A stretch of DNA of 64,000 nt from G965216255 sp965216255 (lineage in GTDB: Bacteria; Bacteroidota; Rhodothermia; Rhodothermales; Bin80). Position 1 is the stretch's first letter, and every line of letters starts with the position of its first letter. The stretch lies in the NCBI GenBank assembly GCA_965216255.1, contig OZ244148.1:4278001-4342000 (forward strand), written 5' to 3'. Positions 1 to 9,378 of the stretch are shown here, piece by piece. The notes under the pieces were generated by a model, which was not told the origin of the DNA, searched no databases, and worked only from the letters and a program-made list of their open reading frames with translations. Position numbers and translations under genes: made by a program.

Positions 1-725
1 GGATCGTATCTTGGCCGCGCGATACCGGACGGATCTTCGCCGTATAGCCGCTCAATGCGCTGCCTCCGCTCCGCTTCCTGGTAAAGCTGGCGCATCTTTG
101 CCAGGATTGCCATATCGGTTCCAGGATACATCCGACGAGCGGGAGAGAATTGCACCAAAGTGGAGGCCTCGCCCTTGACCACGAGATCGTGCGGGCCTCC
201 TTCCGATAGAAGTATCACGGCCCCGGTGCCAGGAAGCATGCGACCACGGGGCACGACATGGGCGGCGGTAAAGCCAACGGAACGCAGTTCTTGGAGGCGG
301 TTGTCTGAAGCATTTAGCAGACTGCGCACGTCGCGCTCGGGCTGAATGCCGGCCTCGCCGTCCGGTGGATTACCCGGATCGTCAGGCCTGTCCCGGTCTG
401 GTTCTTCTTTCGGTTCCGGAATGCCCGCGTGGGAAAGCCCGTCGATAAAGCCGGCATAAATAACCAAGGAGTCCGCCGCTATGAGCTCGGCGTCGAACGG
501 AATGGCGGCGTCAGGTGCCACTTCAACGATAAGGCCATCACGAACAACCACCGTAGCGCGCTCCAACACGCGCCCCGGGGCCTGAATCACCCGAGCATTT
601 TCCAGCGCGTAGGTTCGCGTCACTTCGGGGACAGTCTCGCCGCTATCTACCTGGGAAAAGCTGCGCTGGACTAGTATCAATGCCCCTGCGGTCAAAAGCC
701 AAAAGGTCAGGCGAGTTCTATGCAT
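1..725 (-). CDS. amidohydrolase family protein, exported (partial, runs off left edge)
   Basis: Open frame of 241 codons read leftwards from an ATG at 725 with no stop before the window edge, so the C-terminal, catalytic part is missing. The N-terminus has a basic start, a hydrophobic stretch and a likely signal peptidase site around residue 25 (SFSQ), so export is expected. The following section (ENARVIQAPGRVLERATVVV, then RDGLIVEVAPDA) is the small beta-sandwich entry typical of imidazolonepropionase-type metal-dependent amidohydrolases, and IYAGFIDGLSHAG is in the place of the usual metal-binding HxH turn; here it reads DGLSH rather than HxH. Substrate cannot be predicted. No clear ribosome site is visible. 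Confidence 0.72.
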   Translation of the reverse strand, partial: MHRTRLTFWLLTAGALILVQRSFSQVDSGETVPEVTRTYALENARVIQAPGRVLERATVVVRDGLIVEVAPDAAIPFDAELIAADSLVIYAGFIDGLSHAGIPEPKEEPDRDRPDDPGNPPDGEAGIQPERDVRSLLNASDNRLQELRSVGFTAAHVVPRGRMLPGTGAVILLSEGGPHDLVVKGEASTLVQFSPARRMYPGTDMAILAKMRQLYQEAERRQRIERLYGEDPSGIARPRYD

Positions 726-728
726 GCG

Positions 729-983
729 CTATGGGCCCGTATTACCGATGGGGAATAAGTGACCGAACAGGGCCCTGTCGCCGTGCGATATCGCCTCCAG
801 GGGCCAAGTGTCAACGACGCCGACAATTACCGCACGGGGTGGCACACTGTCAAGGTTCCAAAGCTCCGCGGCAGCCTTGTCTTCGCCTGCTTCCAGCGCG
901 AATGACCTAGTATGCTCTCCAAGGGAGCAATCCATAGCCAGCATTTCTTCGCGTTTCGGCTCAGCCATTCTAATCCGGTTCAC
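729..983 (-). CDS. hypothetical protein, 84 aa
   Basis: Small open frame lying between the AAA ATPase stop (1075) and the amidohydrolase start (725), with only 3 bases between its stop and that start, which would suit translational coupling. I do not recognise the family. The middle is acidic and the C-terminal half is hydrophobic and neutral (PRAVIVGVVDTWP). It could equally be a fortuitous open frame in a GC-rich intergenic region; no ribosome site or homology supports it. Confidence 0.25.
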   Translation of the reverse strand: MNRIRMAEPKREEMLAMDCSLGEHTRSFALEAGEDKAAAELWNLDSVPPRAVIVGVVDTWPLEAISHGDRALFGHLFPIGNTGP

Positions 984-1074
984 TACGCGCTCTACCTGCA
1001 GCTTTCAGGGCCCAATACTCTCGGTCTTGCGCTTTGCTCTGGCGGAGCCCGCCACCTGGCAGAGGAGGATGGCC

Positions 1075-2859
1075 CTACCCCACTAGCTGCTTGAGTGCGG
1101 CAAGCCTCTGCACCACGGTCTTGCGCTCCATGCATCGGTATTTTTCCGGCAGGAGCTCCCGGCTGGTGCACTCGATGACAGCTGAAAGGGTCTGCAATTC
1201 TACCTCCAGCGGATAGGTTGGCGGAATGAAATCGGCCACCACGGACTCCAGAATGTCTCGGGTCACCGGTGCGTGCGCGTCCTCGGTTGCCGCTGCACGG
1301 AATTTGGCTCGCGTAAGCAAGGCCTCCATGTCAGCGCCGCTGAACGTACGCTGGCCACTCAGGAGTTCGTCTGGGATTTCCGCCATGGCGAGGTCAATCC
1401 CCGTGCGGCGCATCATGACCCGCAGCAGTTCCTCTCGGCCCTCCCTGGTGGATGGGTAAAACAGGGCAATATGCTCCTCCGCGCGTCCCTGGCGCTTGAG
1501 GTCAATGGGCATCAGGTCGGGGCGCGCGGTTACCAGAAAGAACAGGATCCGGCCGCGGTGCTGCGACTTGCTCATAAATGCGGCTATCTGTCCGAATACG
1601 CGCTTTGATACGCCAGAGTCCCCCTGCGCGTCGCGGTTGCCGAGCGCGGCATCCGCCTCATCTATCATGACAGCAATGGGCGGCATGGCTTCGAGAAGGT
1701 GGAGGATTTTCTCAAGATTGCCTTCCGTCTGCCCCTGCCATTGCGACCTGAAGTTCTTGAGCTTTACCATCGGAATCCCTATTTCGCCGGCGAAACAGGT
1801 AATAAGAAACGTTTTCCCCGTGCCCACCGGGCCGCTGACCAGGTATCCCATCGGCAGAACATCTGGCCTGTTGTTACGCAGTGCACGGGCCGCGTCCCGG
1901 AGGTGCTTCTTGGCCTCTCCGTGGCCTGCGACGATGTCCAGGCTGTGGCCCGTCTCCACGAATTCGAGCATGCCGAATGCCGCTTCCTCGATCATCTCCT
2001 TCTTCATTTCGGAGAGCTGCTCAAAACTCATCCGAACACGATTCTCTACTACATCGGCGAGTATCGTACGGAGCTGTGTATAGCCCAGTCCGGCCGTGTT
2101 GGTCGCCAGCACTTCCAGGGATATTCCGGCTTGTTCTTCGAAGGATGCCTTTGTCGCACGCGTATACCATTGGGCCATCTCATGCCGCTCGTCGCGATTG
2201 GGAAGCGGGATATTGATTTCGGCGGTCCAGGGGCTCTGCACATGCTGCTGGTTCAGATCACTCAGGTTTTCCGCGATCAGGCATACCGTGAAATCACAAT
2301 TCAGGAAAAGCTGGTCGTGGGCCCAGCGCTGCAGGAAGACCAATGCGTTGCGGTCTTCGGCCGAATACATCGATGCCTCGGCCATGGGGATAATCGTTTC
2401 GGCGTAATCGACGATGCAGGCAATGCGCCTCCCTTCCCCGAGCCTAAGCCTAAAAAAACTGTCGAGCACGGAAAAGACCCGAACCGGGTCCTTGGGCATC
2501 CGCTGGGCAAATGTGGTTCCGAAAATGGTATCGTAGCCAGAGACGGCCCGATTGAAGTCGCGCTGCGAGGCATCGTGTCGGAAGTGGATACCCGCGGAGC
2601 GGTCGTAAAGGACGACAATGTCGCGTGAAGCAAACAGGTCTTCTGTAAGAAACGCGCTGAGCGTCACGTAATCCGGCTCGCTGCCGTCTACTGTACGTAC
2701 GAGGTCGCGTACATTGCCGTGCAGAATAAACTGGTTGAGTGTCTTCGTGAAATACTTGCGCGCAAATTCCCGGCCCCATGTGGGATAGTGCCCAAGTCCG
2801 GCATCCGCCGGACAAGTCGGCGCGCTGGCCTCTTCCTGGACTTGTTGTACCTCAACCAT
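1075..2859 (-). CDS. AAA family ATPase with degenerate N-terminal ATPase-like domain
   Basis: 594 aa from the ATG at 2859. The open frame extends further upstream, but a start there would overlap the end of fbaB, so the internal methionine 51 bp after the fbaB stop is preferred. The C-terminal half is a canonical AAA module: Walker A GPVGTGKT near residues 343-350, Walker B VMIDEAD near 397-403, a sensor-1-like strand (FFLVTARPDL) and an arginine-finger-like KRQGRAEE segment. The N-terminal half has a Walker-B-like strand (IACIVDYAE) but no P-loop, suggesting an inactive first ATPase domain. Role is probably protein or complex remodelling; no specific family name is justified. It is likely co-transcribed with fbaB. 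Confidence 0.8.
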   Translation of the reverse strand: MVEVQQVQEEASAPTCPADAGLGHYPTWGREFARKYFTKTLNQFILHGNVRDLVRTVDGSEPDYVTLSAFLTEDLFASRDIVVLYDRSAGIHFRHDASQRDFNRAVSGYDTIFGTTFAQRMPKDPVRVFSVLDSFFRLRLGEGRRIACIVDYAETIIPMAEASMYSAEDRNALVFLQRWAHDQLFLNCDFTVCLIAENLSDLNQQHVQSPWTAEINIPLPNRDERHEMAQWYTRATKASFEEQAGISLEVLATNTAGLGYTQLRTILADVVENRVRMSFEQLSEMKKEMIEEAAFGMLEFVETGHSLDIVAGHGEAKKHLRDAARALRNNRPDVLPMGYLVSGPVGTGKTFLITCFAGEIGIPMVKLKNFRSQWQGQTEGNLEKILHLLEAMPPIAVMIDEADAALGNRDAQGDSGVSKRVFGQIAAFMSKSQHRGRILFFLVTARPDLMPIDLKRQGRAEEHIALFYPSTREGREELLRVMMRRTGIDLAMAEIPDELLSGQRTFSGADMEALLTRAKFRAAATEDAHAPVTRDILESVVADFIPPTYPLEVELQTLSAVIECTSRELLPEKYRCMERKTVVQRLAALKQLVG

Positions 2860-2909
2860 TTGTTTCTGGACGCATGGCCCGGTGCCTTGTGGCGCCGGGC
2901 TTGTGCTGC

Positions 2910-3989
2910 CTACGCAACCGTAACGGCCTTTTCCAGATAGACATCCTGTATGGCGCACAGGATCCCAACGCCTTCGTGCATGGGTCGCTGGAAGGCCTTG
3001 CGCCCTGAAATCAGACCCATGCCTCCGGCCCGCTTGTTGATCACCGCAGTAGTAACGGCCTGCAAGAGGTCGTTGGCGCCTGAGGCCCCACCCGAATTAA
3101 TGAGACCGCACCGGCCCATGTAGCAGTTTGCCACCTGGTAGCGTGTCAGGTCGATCGGGTGCTCAGACGAAAGCCGGGTATAGATGCGCTGGTCAAATTT
3201 GCCATAGCGGGCGCTGCCCTCGTTGAGTGCCGCAAATCCGCCGTTCGACGTTGGCTGCTTTTGTTTGATTATATCGGCCTCGATGGTCACGCCGAGGTGG
3301 TTGGCCTGACCTGTTAGGTCAGCCGAGGCCTCATGATTGGTGCCCTTCACCGTAAAGGCCGCATTGCGCACGTAGCACCAGAGGATGGTGGCCATGCCGA
3401 GCTCATGCGCCTGCGCAAAGGCCTCGGTCACTTCTTGCAGCTGGCGATTGGAATCCGGAGATCCGAAGTATATGGTGGCGCCCACGCCGACGCAGCCCAT
3501 GTCCCAGGCGTTTTGGATGCTGGCAAACATGATTTGATCGTGCGTGTTGGGGTAGGAGAGCAGTTCGTTGTGGTTGAACTTGAGGATAAAAGGGATTTTG
3601 TGCGCGTATTTGCGCGCTACGGAGCCCAGCGCCCCGTAGGTGGAGGCGACGGCATTGCAGCCGCCTTCTATGGCCAGCCGGACGATGTTTTCCGGATCAA
3701 AGTAGATGGGATTCTTGGCAAATGATGCTCCTCCGGAATGCTCAATGCCCTGGTCTACGGGAAGGATCGACAGATAGCCGGTACCCCCCAGTCGACCGTT
3801 GTCGAACAGGGTCTGCAGCGCGCGCAGCACGCGCGGACTGCGGTCGGAGCTACCCCAAACCTCGTCCACGAAGTTTGCCCCCGGCAGATGCAGGTTCTCC
3901 TTAGGTATGGTCTGGCACTTGTGGGTGAGCAGGCCTTCGGCGGCCTCCCCCAAAATGGTAACGGTAGAATGCGCAGCAACCTCTTGCAT
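2910..3989 (-). CDS. fbaB: class I fructose-bisphosphate aldolase
   Basis: 359 aa, close to the usual length of the bacterial DhnA/FbaB-type aldolase, and it aligns with remembered E. coli FbaB from end to end. Diagnostic pieces are GRLGGTGYLSILPVDQG near residues 66-81, ASTYGALGSVARKYAH near 115-130, ADLTGQANHLG near 223-233 and the ADIIKQK strand near 238-244, which holds the expected Schiff-base lysine. It cleaves fructose 1,6-bisphosphate to two triose phosphates in glycolysis and gluconeogenesis without a metal. It is intact, starts at an ATG, and is followed after 51 bp by the AAA ATPase on the same strand. Confidence 0.95.
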   Translation of the reverse strand: MQEVAAHSTVTILGEAAEGLLTHKCQTIPKENLHLPGANFVDEVWGSSDRSPRVLRALQTLFDNGRLGGTGYLSILPVDQGIEHSGGASFAKNPIYFDPENIVRLAIEGGCNAVASTYGALGSVARKYAHKIPFILKFNHNELLSYPNTHDQIMFASIQNAWDMGCVGVGATIYFGSPDSNRQLQEVTEAFAQAHELGMATILWCYVRNAAFTVKGTNHEASADLTGQANHLGVTIEADIIKQKQPTSNGGFAALNEGSARYGKFDQRIYTRLSSEHPIDLTRYQVANCYMGRCGLINSGGASGANDLLQAVTTAVINKRAGGMGLISGRKAFQRPMHEGVGILCAIQDVYLEKAVTVA

Positions 3990-4112
3990 TGGTTTTGCCC
4001 CTTTGGCTGAATTGGATGTAGTGAATGCGCACGGATGCGCCCATCAAGAATAAGGTAGATACGGCGCATGTTAAGGAGTGTGCCACGGTTGCCAAAAAGG
4101 CTTGAATTCTGC

Positions 4113-5183
4113 CTACGGCAGAGCGGCAAGCGCGCGATACGATACGCGGATGGGGGGCGCAATATCCTGGGGGCATTCCAGATAGCGACTGAGCCGGCGT
4201 CCGATCAGGGCAGAGAACGCTATGCCTTTTGATCCCAGCCCGGTAACAATCCATATGCGCTTGCTGCCACGCAGCGGCCCCACCATGGGTAGCCGTGTAC
4301 CGGGTACGGTTACCCTGGCCCCAGCATAGTGCTCAACCACAGGTGCCTGCGCCAGTGACGGTACCATGCGGGCCGCATGCGAGAGAATCTCCCGTGATCG
4401 GGCCACTGAAGGGTCAAGGTTAACGAAGCCGCGCTCATAGGAAGTCCCCACGAGGACGGTATTACCGGCGGGCACCACGTAGCCGCTCCCGGTTACGGGT
4501 AACTCACAGGCTAGCGCAGAAGGGCGCGTAGCACGGACCAGCTGCCCCTTGTTGGCCTGCAGGTTGAGCCCATGGAGCCTTGTATGGCTGCGGTACTCAT
4601 TGCCCACTGCCAAAAGAACCCGCCGCGACTTTATACGACTGCCATCCAATGTCACATAGCAACCGGCATCGTCTTCGCCCCAGGACTCTGCTTTAGCGTT
4701 CTTCCTTACAACGGCGCTGTTGCGTGCCGCGCGGTCTAAGAGGGCCGCAATGTACGCACGAACATCCAGCGCGCCGCCGCGGCGTACCAGAAGCGCACCA
4801 AAATCTGCGTGTACCCCTGGGTAGCCCTCCCGTACGGCGTCACTGCACAGCCAGGCAGCCTCCTTGGGCCTCCTGCATGCAATGTCGCCGAAGCGTGCAG
4901 ACTGCTGCCTGTCCATGGCACATCTGAGGATGCCGGTTTCTTCATATAAATCCCTGCACTCGGCTGCGTCGAGCGTTGCATTCAGTGCATTCAGCGCAGC
5001 ATTCGCCTGCCATATAAGCTTTGCCTGCCGTCCGGCCAGCGGATTCACGATCCCTGCCGCGATGAGCGAAGAGCCAGATCCCTTGTCCAGCACGAGCACA
5101 TGGTGATGGAAGGATAACCATAGGGCGGCGCAGGCTCCGGCTAGCCCACCTCCAACAATGATACAGTCATACCGGCTACGCAT
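4113..5183 (-). CDS. FAD-dependent oxidoreductase, DAO family, MnmC C-domain-like
   Basis: 356 aa with an N-terminal Rossmann FAD motif GGGLAG at residues 11-16 after a hydrophobic strand. The later GLNLQANKGQL, SGYVVPAGNTVLVGTSYE and GARVTVPGTRLPMVGP segments and the GLGSKGIAFSALIGRRL C-terminus fit the D-amino-acid-oxidase fold. They are especially reminiscent of the FAD domain of MnmC, which demodifies cmnm5U to nm5U in tRNA. A separate MnmD-type methyltransferase lies far away in this window (47802-48512), so the two MnmC activities may be split. That assignment is inference; a generic amino-acid oxidase is the alternative. Confidence 0.7.
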   Translation of the reverse strand: MRSRYDCIIVGGGLAGACAALWLSFHHHVLVLDKGSGSSLIAAGIVNPLAGRQAKLIWQANAALNALNATLDAAECRDLYEETGILRCAMDRQQSARFGDIACRRPKEAAWLCSDAVREGYPGVHADFGALLVRRGGALDVRAYIAALLDRAARNSAVVRKNAKAESWGEDDAGCYVTLDGSRIKSRRVLLAVGNEYRSHTRLHGLNLQANKGQLVRATRPSALACELPVTGSGYVVPAGNTVLVGTSYERGFVNLDPSVARSREILSHAARMVPSLAQAPVVEHYAGARVTVPGTRLPMVGPLRGSKRIWIVTGLGSKGIAFSALIGRRLSRYLECPQDIAPPIRVSYRALAALP

Positions 5184-5225
5184 GGATACTTCGGAACCGG
5201 TGCCGTTGCAGATTCGTTTTTGCCC

Positions 5226-5303
<78 letters not shown>

Positions 5304-5470
5304 CGAATGCTTCGAGCGAGGTAGCTAACTGGCGAATTAAGCGCTGGGGGGCATAAGTGGGAGGAGCTTAGCTCCTGGGGCGCCAGCGCCCTGACCCTGA
5401 GATGGCCGCAGGTCGACGCTGCCCGGGCCGCGGCGAATGTCGAGCTAGACGACCAGGAGAGCCTCCCGCC

Positions 5471-6201
5471 ATGAACGCCGTTACCCTGCTGTTCGGCTTC
5501 CTGAACAGGATCCACGTGGCCACCGGGTTCGTTGGTCTCGCGGAGTTCTGGATCCCGGTGTTCGCCCTAAAGGGGCGCCGGGCGCATGTGTAGGCCGGCC
5601 GTTTCTTCACCTGTTGCGCCTACGTCGTGACCCCGTCGGTGGCCGGCGCGCCGGCTGGGCGGATCGTCTCCTACCAGGTCCAGGGCAAGGGTGTCACGGA
5701 CCGGCCCGACGTTTAGGCCCAGTTCTGTTCCTGGGGTATCTGGTGATGTTCGCCACCGCGCGCCCGGCGAAACGGGTCATGGCGACGCGGAGGGCGCCGG
5801 AGGCGCTGCGGACCCCGGTCCACGAGGCGGCTGGCTGGGCGTCCACCGCCGGCAGCGTCACCGCGTTCGGGCTGGGGATGTGGCCCGACATCTCGTGGAT
5901 CCTTATGGGGTTGAATCCCGACGGCCATTTTGCCGGCGGGAGCATGCTGCGGCTGATGCGCAACCCGGAGGGTGCGGCGCTTGGGGTGGTTCTACAGCCA
6001 CCTTGGGTCGATGGTGGTGGGGGCGGCATGGCCTTCCACACCGCATTCACCGTTTTCGGAGTGCAACGACTGTGTGCCTACGAGCTCGTGGGGCCGCTCG
6101 CCGTCCCGAGGATGCTGCCGATGGTTGTCGGCATTGCTGTCATAATCGTCGGGGCGCGGTACTAGCGGCGGGAGTTTGCTCTCGCAGCGCCCGTCGCGTG
6201 A
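5471..6201 (+). pseudogene. broken multi-spanning membrane protein
   Basis: Starts with an ATG preceded by a purine-rich AGGAGAG at a plausible ribosome-site distance. The first frame reads MNAVTLLFGFLNRIHVATG and then hits in-frame stops near 5591 and 5714. The coding signal then moves to another frame (FLGYLVMFATARPAKRV, then TAFGLGMWPDISWILMG). Around 5975-6030 two compensating shifts are apparent, since the short segment WFYSHLGSM is read only in the third frame. After the TAG near 6163 a further reading to 6201 looks like the original tail. Several hydrophobic helices are visible. The family is not named with confidence. GC content is higher than in neighbouring core genes. Confidence 0.65.
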
Positions 6202-6780
6202 GGTTGGCCCAATTATGTGGAGCTCCGCATTTCAGAGACAACTAAGTTTGTATTACAACCGGCCTGTAGAGGCAAAATTGTTGCCCTGTTCGGGCTGTAG
6301 AACGGCCTCCGGCTGGTATCAGAATACCCCTGCGGCGAAACGCCCGCAGAATCGGCACCTCAAGCCTCTGGCAGCGGATGTGGCCCTGCCTCTCCTCTGT
6401 GCCAATAACAAGTGAGACAGTTCAATACATCAAAAGTGTAGCGAAGTCGGGCTTCAACCGGCGGGCGCCCCTCGCCTCAATTCTAAGAGCAACAATGCAC
6501 ACTCAATGAGTAACGCGTTGGGCTACAAACGAATTCGATGGTCGGCGGTCTGTTCTGGAACCTCAGGATGGGCTGCACAGATAGCTGGCCTTGGGAAAGG
6601 CTCCGTTAAGGGTACTTCTTACCAGGTGTACGGTTACCTAGCCCGCATCGCTCACCAAGATCTTGAATCGCCGGGATTGGAGGTATTTGTAGGCAATGGG
6701 TCACAGTCTGGGAACGCGAATGCTGATTCCCGCTTTCTGAAGCGTTTAGTCGGCGGTAGTAAGCGCTGTTTTGGGCACGC
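6202..6780. other. gene-free stretch
   Basis: No open frame here shows coding character that I can support. Short frames on both strands have no recognisable motif. The right part adjoins the presumed end of the left IS1380 copy. Confidence 0.5.
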
Positions 6781-6818
6781 TTCGAGTTGGAATCAGAGCG
6801 ATTGTTCGCCTAGCCGTA

Positions 6819-6844
6819 CTTCTTGGATACGTGTATCCAAGAAG
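6819..6844. repeat. perfect 12-bp inverted repeat with 2-base centre
   Basis: CTTCTTGGATAC, then GT, then GTATCCAAGAAG: a perfect palindrome just beyond the transposase stop of the left IS1380 copy. It could form a hairpin in RNA from either strand, or be a protein-binding site or the relic of an element end. There is no T-run, so it is not an obvious intrinsic terminator. Confidence 0.75.
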
Positions 6845-6893
6845 CACAAAGCAGCGTCTATCAATCTCTGGAATAGGTCGGGCCAGGAAGTGT

Positions 6894-8328
6894 CTAAGGA
6901 GGTGAGGCAACCGTGGTGGCGTGCACAGCTCCACGCAAGTTGCTAAGCACGCCAGAGAACAGTTGCTACCACGGATATGCCGAGGGCAAGTACAGGCGGC
7001 GAAAGCTTACCACAACCCGTACTGCGATCTTAAACAGCCGATCTCGGATAGTAGCGCACTGCGCCTGAGCCATCACTGTGTCCTGCAAGCCATAGACCTT
7101 GATGATGCTCATCAGGATATTGGCGACGCTAGAAAAGTACAGGCGCAGTTGGTTGCTCTGCATCAAGGACGTAGAGGTTCGCTCAGCGAACAGTGAAAGC
7201 TGCTGCTCCTTGAGCCGGTTCTCCGCGCGCAATACAAATCCTCATATACTGTGCGGGCGTCGCAGATGTCTTCACTATAATTGGAGACCACAAATCGCGC
7301 GTTATAGCCGCGCGGTCCAGGCAACCATTCCGCCTTGGCTACCACGCGCCGAGGACAGCTCCAGCTTTCATTCGTTTGCTACTCGAAGCTGCGGAAGCAC
7401 CGCGAAGGCTGCCCCCGCTGGCCTCGCATGTGGTCCGACTTTGCTGCATAGCCTCGTCAACTATGCCCTTTAGCTGGTTATTGAGAGCCATACCCAAGAT
7501 ATAGTGCAGGCCCTGCGCTTCGCACCATGCCATGATATCTTCGCGGCAATAGCCTGCGTCTCCACGAATCCAGATGGGGACGTGCGGCCACCGCGCACGG
7601 ATACGCGCTACCACCGCCGCTAATTCCTCTACGGAGCCCTTTGATGCGTCCATGTTCGAGGGGCCAAGACGAGCTGTCAACACATGCATTCCGCTAACGA
7701 TATACAGCGGCAAGTAGCAATAGTGACCATAGTATCCATGAAAGAAACTCCCCTCCTGTTTGCCATGAATCGGGTCATCTGTAGCATCGAGATCCAATAC
7801 GATGTGCTCTGGCTGTTCGTGCGTTATATCCGTGAACAAGTCCGAGAGCATGGCGTCGATCTTTTCAGGATCCGCTACGATGCGCTTGTATCTATGCGAT
7901 GCAGCCGTTTCTTTTGAGCCAAGCTCCAGTCGGTTCAGTGTACTGGAACCCGCCAGCGGATGCCCTTGATCGCGTTCCCGTACCCGGTGCGCACCCGTTA
8001 CATCTTTGCAGCCCACGCCCATGGCCAACATAGCGTCGTCCCGCAGGCGGTCATGGTCGTTGACGTCTTCGTAGCCCAAGCATATCCTGTAGACACGTTG
8101 CCTGAGCATCGCCTCCACGGAATGTTCGACCCTGCTGGGATTGCCGTGATCCGTGAAACAGGTGGCAAAGCGGCCGATGACGTCGAACATGCGGTCGGCC
8201 TCCCTTAACAGCAACAAACCTGCGTCTGAGGACACGGCGCCGCCGCCGAACTTTGCGACCACTTTACGGCGTCCCAAGTCCTCGAAACGAAGCTCTTCAG
8301 TATGACAGTATGCGTTGTTCACGGGCAA
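6894..8328 (-). pseudogene. IS1380 transposase, frameshifted with a stop
   Basis: Starts at the ATG at 8328 and reads through a DDE transposase N-half with VLDLDATDDPIHGKQEG (first catalytic aspartates) and IWIRGDAGYCREDIM (second aspartate region). The frame is lost near 7350, continues in another frame with VVAKAEWLPGPRGYNARFV, and is lost again near 7235. The last frame (QLSLFAERTSTSLMQSNQLR) then meets a TAG near 6966 where the right copy has CAG. The final stop equivalent to the right copy is at 6894-6896. This copy cannot make an active enzyme as one protein. Confidence 0.85.
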
Positions 8329-8399
8329 TGCATAATGTGGTTATAAATAACGGTATAACATATACTTAGGTCTAGTTAGGATTCCATTCCCAACTGCAC

Positions 8400-8955
8400 T
8401 GGTGAGTTATTCGGGCTAGTCTCTGCCAAGCTCTACCGTCACGGCTGCGGCGACAATCACGCCAGATAGTGTCCATGCCTTGCTCTTGGCGTAGGCTTTT
8501 CCTATGTGGTTGGCGATCCAGCCATAGGGTGAGCCGGCGCACCGGGTACGCTTCGGCGTCCACCTGCAAGGGAACGGCCGTCGAGTGCGCGTCAGTGTGA
8601 AGGAAATGTATGGCGCCGGCCAATTTGCTTACAATGATGATGCGGCGGGCACAGCGTGCGATGAGCGTGGCGGGTACGCTCCTTCGGTCATTGGCTAGCA
8701 GCAGCGTCGGTTTCTCGTGTACCAGATGGGCGAGGTTTTCCACAGTGAGTAGGGTCTGTCGTGGCTGTCTTGCCAGACATTCTTACGCCGTAGTGCTCGT
8801 GCTTTTAGCAGTTTTTCTATTTCTTCAAGGATGGCAGCCTGGTCCGGAACAGCGTATCGCGCTTCGTGCCGCATCGTTGTTTTCGGATGGCCTTGCCGAT
8901 GTTCGACAAAGAAAGAGACGAGTAAGGGTATTATGTCAAAGCCATGTTCTGGCAT
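8400..8955 (-). pseudogene. DDE transposase C-terminal relic (IS4-like group)
   Basis: Two overlapping minus-strand frames form one decayed product: an upstream piece ending NVWQDSHDRPYSLWKTSP, and a downstream piece with PTLLLANDRRSVPATLIARC, then ARRIIIVSKLAGAIHFLHTD and AVPLQVDAEAYPVRRLTLW. The spacing R-I-I-x, AIHFLHxDA and VPLQVD resembles the C-terminal catalytic region of an IS4-like transposase group. The N-terminal half is absent and the C-terminal end is cut by the left IS1380 copy, so this relic is the older of the two. Confidence 0.5.
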
Positions 8956-9378
8956 AGTCAGTCGATGACCTCCCTGTTGACGGTGTGGTTGATCGTAGCG
9001 GGGATCAACGCAGCCCTGGCGGTGGTTTCTTGCCGGACTGGCAACGCGATTCCCGACTTAGTCCCGATGATGGGTTTTCTGGCCGACGCCTTGGTTCGAA
9101 AGGCTTAGGCCGAACACTTTGTTGATCGTGTTGGGCGTTTTGGCCGCTATGGGCCTGATCCAGAGCGCGGCTGGTATGTATATTCAGCCGTGGATCCTTT
9201 CTCGGGTGGTGCGGACTCTCGCGCTCATGATTCTTATTCGGATTGCCGATCGGGGGGTACATCGGTGGCGTCATCGGATGGCAGGTAACGAGCCTATTTA
9301 GGTATCACCAGCTTTGTGTGGGCTTGCGCAACAGAATTTGCGAAGGCTTCCTAATTATCGAAGCCCGTAAATGACACG
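8956..9378. other. no recognisable gene; possible decayed coding sequence
   Basis: A plus-strand frame (about 8966-9106) begins MTSLLTVWLIVAGINAAL and is followed by a hydrophobic 60-aa frame at 9119-9301. Both are short and disagree in frame. This may be the broken 5' end of the following phosphatase locus or a separate dead gene; I cannot assign it. Confidence 0.3.

Larger units (their letters stand above)
6780..8400 (-). mobile_element. IS1380-family element, left copy (degenerate)
   Basis: The element is read right to left. Its transposase and flanks match the copy at 62450-64000 at DNA level: the 5' leader shares GTGCAGTT and CTAAGTATATG blocks, and the 3' end is shared through the coding end to GATAGACGCTGC, where the window stops on the right. 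The outer limits are estimates: a weak inverted match (AGTTGG-AAT) near 6785 and near 8395 gives about 1.6 kb, normal for IS1380. No target duplication could be confirmed. Confidence 0.7.

Noticed and set aside
1699..2628. 309-aa plus-strand open frame
   Set aside because: Antisense to the AAA ATPase with Walker A and B motifs on the minus strand.
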